DNA of 64,000 bases from Diphasiastrum complanatum (lineage: Eukaryota > Streptophyta > Lycopodiopsida > Lycopodiales > Lycopodiaceae), in NCBI GenBank assembly GCA_029204225.1, contig CM055101.1:40091961-40155960 (forward strand). The letters run 5' to 3'. The notes below the pieces were generated by a model that was not told the DNA's origin, did no database searches, and worked only from the letters and a program-made list of their open reading frames with translations. This document shows, one piece after another, positions 59,650-64,000 of the stretch. How positions within the stretch are numbered: the stretch's first letter is position 1; every line of letters starts with the position of its first letter. The translations under genes were made by a program, and so were the position numbers.

Positions 59650-59750
59650 ATTGGCTATTTACAAAGTGGATTTCATGCTCTCTACTGTAGGAGGCCATGA
59701 AGTTCGAGTTTTAACTCATTCAGCATCCAATGCAAGGTCCCTCTTTTCAG
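39182..59750 (+). CDS. GC1: GC1/SDR39U1-like chloroplast epimerase-family protein, first four exons
   Basis: Four exons join in phase with GT/AG borders: 39182-39373, 39654-39725, 50178-50253 and 59691-59750. ATG 39182 opens a Ser-rich, acid-poor leader (MAAIFHNAASLPSSSASSSS...) of about 64 residues, typical of a plastid transit peptide. Exon 2 adds a short linker (NVLRGPRRLRLACEAPE). Exon 3 gives the first Rossmann strand and NAD(P) loop, AIIAITGATGFIGTRLVQTL, and exon 4 the second strand, HEVRVLTHSASNARSLF. This order and the GATGFIG loop match the SDR39U1 family; the plant member GC1/AtSulA acts at the chloroplast inner envelope in plastid division. About 133 residues are present and the remaining exons lie beyond the window. 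Introns 2 (10.45 kb) and 3 (9.44 kb) are packed with retrotransposons. Another chloroplast atypical SDR is the main alternative. Confidence 0.72.
39654..39725 (+). CDS. GC1: GC1-like exon 2
   Basis: 24 codons between GTGTGCAG| and |GTATGC, phase 0 at both ends. It is basic, then acidic, and likely spans the transit-peptide cleavage region. Confidence 0.7.
40690..41230 (-). pseudogene. LINE fragment A: ORF1 remnant joined to a LINE 3' end
   Basis: Reading leftward: a PPPPLPSFISTTFTES segment, broken ORF1 frames, and a tail ending IKFVDRKPLVNKSVISEI. These match the ORF1 at 58414-58923 block by block, both at the PPPPxSFIS segment and at VDxKPx-I-NEIS. The 3' part, GCATGGAAAAGACATTAATAAAGC on the minus strand (about 40700), is a LINE-like 3' terminus. 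ORF2 is absent, as in fragment C. Confidence 0.65.
41231..42455 (-). pseudogene. LINE fragment B: ORF2 endonuclease domain
   Basis: Two frames joined by a frameshift near 42130 carry apurinic-endonuclease landmarks: YIVVSYFPPNTSSF, HILLIGDFNVRTGS, GGHSVVDYLMES and TLSDHSFLSFHLG. The catalytic GDFN and SDH motifs are intact. The N-terminal third of the endonuclease (the 'NVRG...QET' part) is missing, because ORF1 sequence runs directly into VLEVVHKDNRSKYIWIRL near 42455. Beyond the endonuclease the frame decays before any RT motif. Confidence 0.8.
42456..43170 (-). pseudogene. LINE fragment B: ORF1 (coiled coil plus RNA-binding domain)
   Basis: Reading leftward from about 43150: a heptad-rich segment (FKEDFQSLKQELVTFQISKK, then SLEQSEKKILDELKLIREEN), a frame break, then KALNVRVRGIVDTQDAIQEA, AWRTKKTTLIIHF, VFLDDDLTFMQVTERKKA and a YRDGQVKYI tail. 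Coiled coil followed by an RRM-like/C-terminal domain is the layout of L1-type ORF1 proteins. It is homologous to the ORF1 at 58.4-59.2 kb. The fragment stops just short of the gypsy LTR at about 43200. Confidence 0.75.
44305..45010. mobile_element. GC-rich TIR element, copy 2, nested in a gypsy integrase region
   Basis: The element aligns with copy 1 (819-1280) in the same orientation from about 44340 onward, including TTTTTTAGGGG-like, AGTGCAGTAGATGGGGCACA and GGCAGGGTCCGGGGGCTGCC blocks. A 230-bp segment at about 44642-44872 is absent from copy 1. The right end carries GTGCAGATATG, close to the GTGCATCTATG end of copy 1. The left end is not preserved, so no target duplication can be read. 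The gypsy sequence resumes at GATCTAGGATATGCATTACC. The ends are rich in TTTCAGAAACGCG-type sub-repeats. Confidence 0.8.
47635..48027 (-). pseudogene. Gypsy gag N-terminal frame
   Basis: The best-preserved frame of this gypsy element. The likely start is the Met beginning MPTTQASSS near 47975. A Pro-rich linker (IPVPPIPIPPAP) is followed by the start of the capsid-type domain (CDKVQLTIYSGSSDGNELAN). The frame ends at a stop within that domain. Confidence 0.7.
49021..50177. other. Intron 2 remainder, unassigned
   Basis: AT-rich DNA between the gypsy 5' LTR and exon 3. No transposon motif was recognised. The acceptor is TTTTTTTAATAG|CAC. Confidence 0.5.
50178..50253 (+). CDS. GC1: GC1-like exon 3 (NAD(P)-binding loop)
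   Basis: Codes for HEKAIIAITGATGFIG and TRLVQTLVA, ending in phase 1 at GCAG|GTAGGC. The GATGFIG loop is the Rossmann dinucleotide-binding signature of extended/atypical SDRs. Confidence 0.78.
50254..50611. other. Start of intron 3, unassigned
   Basis: A plus-strand frame is open at 50368-50610 but lacks a family motif. I treat it as non-coding intron. Confidence 0.4.
50597..51154 (-). pseudogene. Gypsy protease-RT junction frame (185 codons)
   Basis: Contains MELYDLILGTNWFASVGAIT (the end of the aspartic protease fold), a linker with YAFVFSEPTTLPPLRDVNHH, and the first RT motif, ending KKDGTKC. The frame is open throughout. It is truncated by the element's left boundary, so the RT active site is missing. 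Confidence 0.75.
50612..53650 (-). mobile_element. Ty3/gypsy element, 5' half: LTR, gag, protease and RT start
   Basis: It reads leftward. The primer site TGGTATCAAAGC is at about 53246-53257 (minus), with a probable LTR from there to about 53650. A leader of about 580 bp precedes the gag ATG near 52612 (MAHSPTPSETAQENLSDQF). Gag frames at 51683-52069 (DRQRDTFCSLTQTSDLASYT) end with a knuckle CFCCKSPDHFARDC (about 51625). Protease ALVDTGSTHSFINS (about 51340) and an open frame at 50597-51154 follow; the latter carries the protease end, the RT start (GLIVPSHSPFGAPVLLVSKK) and the CMSRSERDELE linker. The element stops abruptly in RT at about 50612. It is a relative of the 43-49 kb element but better preserved and from a different subfamily. 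Confidence 0.85.
53713..54271 (+). pseudogene. Gypsy integrase C-terminal fragment
   Basis: One plus-strand frame with a single TAG at 53891-53893. Landmarks are LRLLEFAYNDKKNASTKISP, YDFRPASPITAG and EEGDMVFL, then YCGPWKIVKKLNAIAYKLAL and VHSGFHISCLKRV. This is the integrase C-terminal (GPY/F-like) part of a gypsy element in the opposite orientation to the one at 50.6-53.6 kb. The DDE core is not present. Confidence 0.85.
54272..55325. other. Probable 3' LTR and flank of the plus-strand gypsy fragment; otherwise unassigned
   Basis: The DNA following the integrase fragment has LTR-like features (AATAAAG near 54772) but no partner LTR in the window. Frames on the minus strand at 54872-55174 match nothing I know. 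Confidence 0.35.
55326..56107 (-). pseudogene. LINE fragment C, 3' part
   Basis: The minus-strand terminus reads CATTAATATAATTCTAATTC..., a short TTCTAA-type tail after CCTCGGGCACTTGATAGA, as in L1-like LINE 3' ends. Upstream sequence has broken frames only. Its right edge (AATCTAAGAAGA) continues directly into 58331 once the nested gypsy is removed. Confidence 0.65.
56108..58330 (+). mobile_element. Gypsy chromovirus deletion derivative with intact LTRs and GAAGA target duplication
   Basis: The LTRs are 56108 to about 56466 and 57968-58330 (about 360 bp, TGTTACGAG...CTATTACA at the 3' copy), near-identical by eye. Target duplication GAAGA lies at 56103-56107 and 58331-58335. The primer site TGGTATCAGACC is at 56467-56478; the purine tract AAGGGGGAGGGAG precedes the 3' LTR. 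Between them, about 540 bp of leader is joined directly to the integrase: LFKLYGLPSGIVSDRDSKF (57030 onward), TDHPQTDGQTVRVNQ (the usual TERVNQ Glu is Val), a single stop at 57414-57416, the GPFTISRRLGEV-type domain, and a chromodomain YREYLVKWNDQPVENATWE near 57840-57890. Gag, protease, RT and RNase H are deleted. Confidence 0.92.
57030..57701 (+). pseudogene. Gypsy integrase of the deletion derivative
   Basis: Two in-frame halves (57030-57416 and 57429-57701) are split by one stop. The second catalytic Asp lies in VSDRDSKF; the third acidic position in DGQTVRVNQ is Val. The LEFAYNSTKHSATGYSPF block and the C-terminal YCGPFTISRRLGEVTYELEL block are intact. Confidence 0.85.
58336..59300 (-). 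pseudogene. LINE fragment C: ORF1
   Basis: Reading leftward from about 59210: a Ser/Pro-rich N-terminus (MPRRKGALALPSNAASSSSS), a frameshift near 58985, a short KIQQLGSQVEQHH coil, SWADVLKGPNIAVPPPPPSF, then the RNA-binding part KALNVRVRGITNSNDAIGEA, AWRPKKDSGTLIIRFASA, TIYLDEDLTYIQVQERKKA, GKRLIYRDDIIRFVDIKPI, with a stop near 58414. This is the best LINE ORF1 in the window. ORF2 does not follow: 58336 joins the 3' tail at 56107. The same ORF1-to-tail structure occurs in fragment A. Confidence 0.8.
59590..59648. repeat. (GA)n microsatellite beside the exon 4 acceptor
   Basis: About 30 GA units ending 42 bp before the exon 4 acceptor AG at 59689-59690, within the usual branch-point and polypyrimidine window. 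Confidence 0.95.
59691..59750 (+). CDS. GC1: GC1-like exon 4
   Basis: Begins TACTGTAG|GAGGCC and ends TTTTCAG|GTATGG. It continues the phase-1 codon of exon 3 to give GGHEVRVLTHSASNARSLFS, the second strand of the Rossmann fold, and again leaves phase 1. Confidence 0.75.
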
Positions 59751-60849
59751 GTATGGCTACACATCTATTCTAGAATGGTACATTTTTGTAGAAACTTTCA
59801 TGAAAATGTTATTTTCAGTTGATGGTTACTTAACTACCGTTAGTCAAGTCAGCAGCATTCGAGAGATGAAAGTTTGAGATTTTGAATAAACCAAATGAGT
59901 GACTTTTGATTGAGATAAGGTGTACACTATTACCTTGGCTCATTAGATTTTCCTTAATCCCCCCTTTCTTTGTTTATGTAGCATAGGCAAAGCTATCCTT
60001 AGTTGCTTCAAGATGTCATCTCATAAATTTTCATAAAAGTTAGTGACATTAGCAAGAACCCTTCTAAGGTGTTGTCATTTGGGACCTCATTGTATACGTT
60101 AGTCTTCTAAATTGTATCGATTGCCTTTGGGCCTCATTTTCCCATCACCTCCAAATTGATAGAAACTTTGTATGTTGGTCTTTGTACAAATATATGAAAT
60201 CTAGTTTGAGTTTATTTTTGTGCATGTGACATGCACCTGCTCTTGGGTGCTAATGAAGTGAGTAGGGATGTCATTTGCATTTGGTTAGTGCTATGCATGT
60301 TGGAGTTGATGGTTTCAATTTCTGTGGGTATACTCCCTAATTTGAAGATTGCACGTTTCCTTTGCTATGCATGCTATCCTATATTTACATCAATACATAT
60401 AAAAAAAAATTATATTGAGGTGATGACAAGAGCAATAGGAGGGAGAAGTGAAAATAGCAATATGAGATTTGGAATTAGAAAGGTTTGTTGTTGAGGCCAA
60501 AAAATATACATGTCAGCCCTCTTGCAATGGGAACTATACCAACATCAAAGATCAACACCTTAAAGCTTTGGCATCCCATACCACCCACCTCACTGACGAA
60601 GATACCTCACTCAAGTACTAGTTGATCTATAGGACCCTCACCCCATTCAATCACAATGTCTAGTCAATTGATAGCTTGACCGATGCCCATGCCCTAGCGT
60701 ATGTAGCTACATTCCTTGGCTACCCATTAGTGTTTGTATAGCCTACTCCCACTCCTAATGGTCCATGCATTAGTTGTGCAGCAACAATCGACTCCAACTC
60801 TCAACTATGCATGCACTAAGTTTTCACTTAGTTAACCACAAGTTAGCTG
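59751..60849. other. Probable intron 4 of the GC1-like gene, unassigned
   Basis: I looked for the next SDR exon (a 'VVNLAG' type segment) and did not find it. The DNA is AT-rich without transposon motifs until the gypsy remnant. Confidence 0.45.
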
Positions 60850-62900
60850 CTAACCTCGTTTGACTTGATAAAGTGCATCTCATAGTTAAACTCTTGCATG
60901 AGCTCAGCTCATCTAGGCCTCTACCTTTAAGATTAGTTGAGGCTGCAAACAACAGAGATAATGTTGACCATGTCTTAATTGCATAAATTATAGCAAAAAG
61001 TGGTGGACCTCAACTAAGAACTACTCAACTTCTTGCTTTCAAAGACTATGGGCCTCCCATCCAAAAGCAACACAACACCTATTGCACAATTGCTGACATT
61101 TGTCCTAACCACATAAGGCTTATCACGGTTGACGATGTCAGATATTGGTGCTAAGACAAATAGATTCTTAAGAGCTTGGAAACTCCCATATAATTTATGA
61201 TTCCAGTAGATGGGTTTGTTGGGCTTCCCCTTGTCATTGATTAAAAAAGTTCACTTTTTGATGGTGCTACGACTTTGCCATACTTGCCAATGAGCTTCAA
61301 AAGAATATAGACAACCCCAAGAAGGATTCCAATTCTCATATACTCAAGTATATGATTTTGTAAATGCGTTTATCTATTCCTCTATTGGTCTTGTCATTGT
61401 CTTCCTCTTTTGTGGCTGAACTTAGGCAATTGCCAATAAACAAGTTGACTTTTTTGGAAATAACTCCATCTTATGATCTATTGTTCTCTTTGGACATAAA
61501 TTATAAGTTAGTTTTCTAAAAATACATTTTTAAATCCCTCTATGGAAGTATATGTAATATGTTGTTCATGGCCTTAGCTTCAAAATTAGAGTTTTCAAAG
61601 GATACACAATTCCAAAAAACACCACAATTTGCAACATTGTCACAATGTACTTAAAACTTTAAAACAATATGAAACAAATCGTATTCGAATTTTTCTCAAC
61701 TTCGATAGAGGAGGTACATGGATCCTTATCAGAATTCATATCATGGAAGTTTTGGACGTCAACTAATTTCAAATGGCCTTGCATATGAAGTGCTGAATCT
61801 GGACTCCTTCGATCCCATATCTCAATATTAGTTCCCATAGCTAAGTGAATCGTATAACTATAATCACTAGCTTGTTGGGAATTCATAGCTTACGCATCAG
61901 ATGAGATTTTCATTGAGCCACTATCCAATAGGACATTAGTTGTTTTACCCAATATCTTGCCTTTTAATTGAAAAATATGATTAGATCCAAAATAAGCTGA
62001 ACTATAATGGCAATTACAACTACGATCTTCTATCAATGAAACTTCCACTATAGAGCACTTGGCAACTCCACTAGCTGTATATTGGAAGTAATGTTCCTCT
62101 TCCTTTTGAGGACAACTAGTTGCTAGATACCCAAGCTTTATGCAAAGGAAACAAAGCTTCTTCTTCTTTGCCTTTGCCAACAAGTCCTGTTTCAGTCTTT
62201 TAGCTGGCCCCAATTCATTACTAGTGTCTCCAAATGACTTGATGTTGTTATTTCAATGCTCCTTGAACTTCTTGTTCTTAGTTCTATTGTGCCCGTTGCT
62301 CCTTTCTTGAGGCCACCACGGTAGAGTCACACACTTTGACAATCTGAATTGCAGCCTCAAGAGACGTGAGTAGATTATGATGGCACTTGTTATGATAATA
62401 TGTAAGTAAGCATAGTAGAAACAAAAATTAATACGAGTGGCATCCATCGTAGCTTCCTTCTACTAAAAAATTTATGATCATCCAAGCTCGCATGTCCCAT
62501 CTGACAAAATATCAGCTTCATATAATTGTTTGAACATTGACCACTACAAAAGATTTCTTGAGGCATTCCTAGAACGCTTCCCAAGTCATGGGTTTTTGGA
62601 TGAAGGTCACGCCACTAGGAAGTAGCCTTCCCTTTCATGAATAAAAGTACTACGACTATCTTCTTATCATAAAAAATGGCTTGGTGATTGAAGTCACTAG
62701 AACATCTATTGCGCCAATCGTTGAACTTGCGCTACTATCCTGAATATGAGGAATCAACTAATTATTTGCATCCTGTTGCTGAATCTTGGACTGAAGGCTA
62801 GCCATCATACCTTGTTGCATCTATTGCAAGATAAATCTAAGCTTTTGAGCAAAAGAGGAAGTTAGATTGTCGGCGGCCAGTACACAATCACACTAGAGAC
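60850..62900 (-). pseudogene. Ty3/gypsy remnant: gag, protease and RNase H segments
   Basis: Reading leftward: a gag segment (LGMPQEIFCSGQCSNNYMKL, 62390-62584), a degenerate knuckle CFLCIKLGYLATSC in which the His is Tyr (about 62150), protease VLLDSGSMKISSDA (about 61900), decayed RT, and RNase H (FQALKNLFVLAPISDI, PYVVRTNVSNCAIGVVLLLD, FESKKLSS; 61010-61200). The Asp of RTDAS has become Asn. A QEFNYEMHFIKSNEV tail marks the RNase H end near 60850-60900. Frames are broken throughout and LTRs were not paired. Confidence 0.75.
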
Positions 62901-64000
62901 AAGGAGGCTTGGGAAACTACAATGCTTAAGGTAGCGATTGCTTGGAAAGCTAGACGTGCCAAGTAATGGTGAAGCTCAATTTAAATGGATAGGCTCTTTA
63001 TTGCCTAGTTGTGCACTCTCTATTAGCTATTTCTGAAGCAATAGTTAATTGGGAGTTACAAACTACATATAGCCTCCAATTAGGGTCTTTGGATCAGCTC
63101 CACCACTCCATTGGACCATCGATGCAATTTTCACTCAAAAAACCTCAGGTTCTCTTTGCTTTACAAAATACATAACAGAGCTCAAGTAGTCCTAGAGCAC
63201 ATGCCATTGCAGAGCATAGTAGAAACATCATCCTAGATCTCCTGCGACAGGCCTTTTTATTGATGGAACTACGTGACATAACATAAATAAATACATAAAT
63301 ATAGATATGGCTCTTTGACAAGAAAGGCATCAATCAGTGCCGCCTAGACACCCCCTCTCCTTCATAAGGTGCACCCTCGTTCAATCAGGGCGGCAATTAC
63401 CCTCACTACGTCTTGTAATGACTGTTGCTGGGTGTGTTGATTGAGAAGTACCATATGGATAATTGCTTGGTTTATAGTAACTGTCAACCAATTTGAGTTC
63501 TAGTAGAGCTCAGAAATCCGTAGCCATTACTTTGACCAGAAGTGGCAGTTAGGCCCATCCCACTTATGTTTGCATGTAGTTTTGATTAGGGAAATCGGTA
63601 AACTCAAGCGATCACAAGTGCAGCAGAGAGTGTCAAAGGTTGTTGAAAGTACATTGATTCAATTTGAGAGTAAACTTGACTGTTGGGCGCTGGAAACAGT
63701 GGCCTATGGACTTCTTTTATATGATTCAACCTATCTCGATACAAGGGTAAAGCCCTAAAATACTTAAAGTCTTCTACCAAGCTCGAGCTCTACAATCATT
63801 TGACTACAATCATTGCAAAGGAGCATATAAAGATCACATGCTTGTGCACCAATGTGAAAAACACTGATCACATGCTTAAATCATTGTACGAGTTGCTAGT
63901 TCCCATTCAAAGCATAGTTCATGAAGCCTTTGCTTGTTAACTTGACTCATTTGGGGTTGTAGGAAATATGTACCGAAGAGTAATAATAGCAGAGGAAAAC
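62901..64000. other. Unassigned right end
   Basis: At about 63341-63366, the minus strand shows a purine run (GAAGGAGAGGGGG) immediately before TGTCTAGGCGG, which could be a polypurine tract and LTR start. I could not find a partner, so this stays unassigned. A 62-codon plus-strand frame at 63570-63758 has no recognisable motif. Confidence 0.35.

Noticed and set aside
63341..63366. Polypurine tract and LTR start on the minus strand
   Set aside because: No partner LTR or primer site was found within the window, so a chance purine run cannot be excluded.

Overview
This is nuclear DNA from a land plant with a large, repeat-rich genome. GT/AG-spliced exons of two plant genes are separated by kilobases of decayed retrotransposons, and introns reach about 10 kb. 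A DUF7869-type element, a family I associate mainly with non-seed plants, oomycetes and invertebrates, tilts the guess toward a fern, lycophyte or similar lineage. A gymnosperm is not excluded, and the species cannot be named from the sequence.

Host genes. (1) Positions 1470-2791 (+) carry the last four exons of a NUB1-like (NEDD8 ultimate buster) protein with two UBA domains. (2) Positions 39182-59750 (+) carry the first four exons of a chloroplast-targeted SDR protein of the SDR39U1/GC1 (GIANT CHLOROPLAST 1, AtSulA) type. The exons join in phase across introns of 0.28, 10.45 and 9.44 kb; the two long introns are filled with LINEs and Ty3/gypsy elements. The rest of this gene must lie beyond the window.

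Layout. 0-3 kb: NUB1 3' end, with a GC-rich terminal-inverted-repeat element upstream. 3-8 kb: mostly unassigned sequence with microsatellites. 8.4-12 kb: copia integrase remnant (-) and a short non-autonomous LTR element (-). 12.7-16.6 kb: a gag-like zinc-knuckle ORF and a decayed DUF7869 gene (-) that was hit by a small tRNA-derived SINE with a perfect 15-bp target duplication. 17-19.4 kb: gypsy and copia scraps (-). 20.3-21.7 kb: copia element (+), cut in its integrase/RT region by a 5.3-kb gypsy chromovirus (21731-27028, +). 27-31 kb: copia scraps and an unassigned repeat related to the one at 10 kb. 31.4-37.1 kb: nearly full-length copia element (+) whose two LTRs each carry a long (CT)n tract. 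37.7-38.0 kb: long foldback. 39.1 kb onward: the GC1-like gene. Intron 2 holds two LINE fragments and a 5.8-kb gypsy (-) that itself carries a second copy of the GC-rich element. Intron 3 holds a second gypsy (-), a gypsy 3' fragment (+), and a LINE (-) containing a 2.2-kb gypsy deletion derivative with an exact GAAGA target duplication. 59.8-64 kb: probable intron 4 with another gypsy remnant (-).

How it fits together: every mobile element here is decayed. Several catalytic Asp codons and premature stops look like C:G to T:A transitions, as expected for methylated, silenced elements. The two host genes keep clean splice sites and reading frames despite the load. I saw no RNA operon, CRISPR array or prokaryote-style cluster. 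The best candidates for something unusual are the DUF7869 locus with its odd zinc-knuckle neighbour, the GC-rich TIR family, the tiny SINE, the foldback, and the expanded introns of the plastid-division gene.
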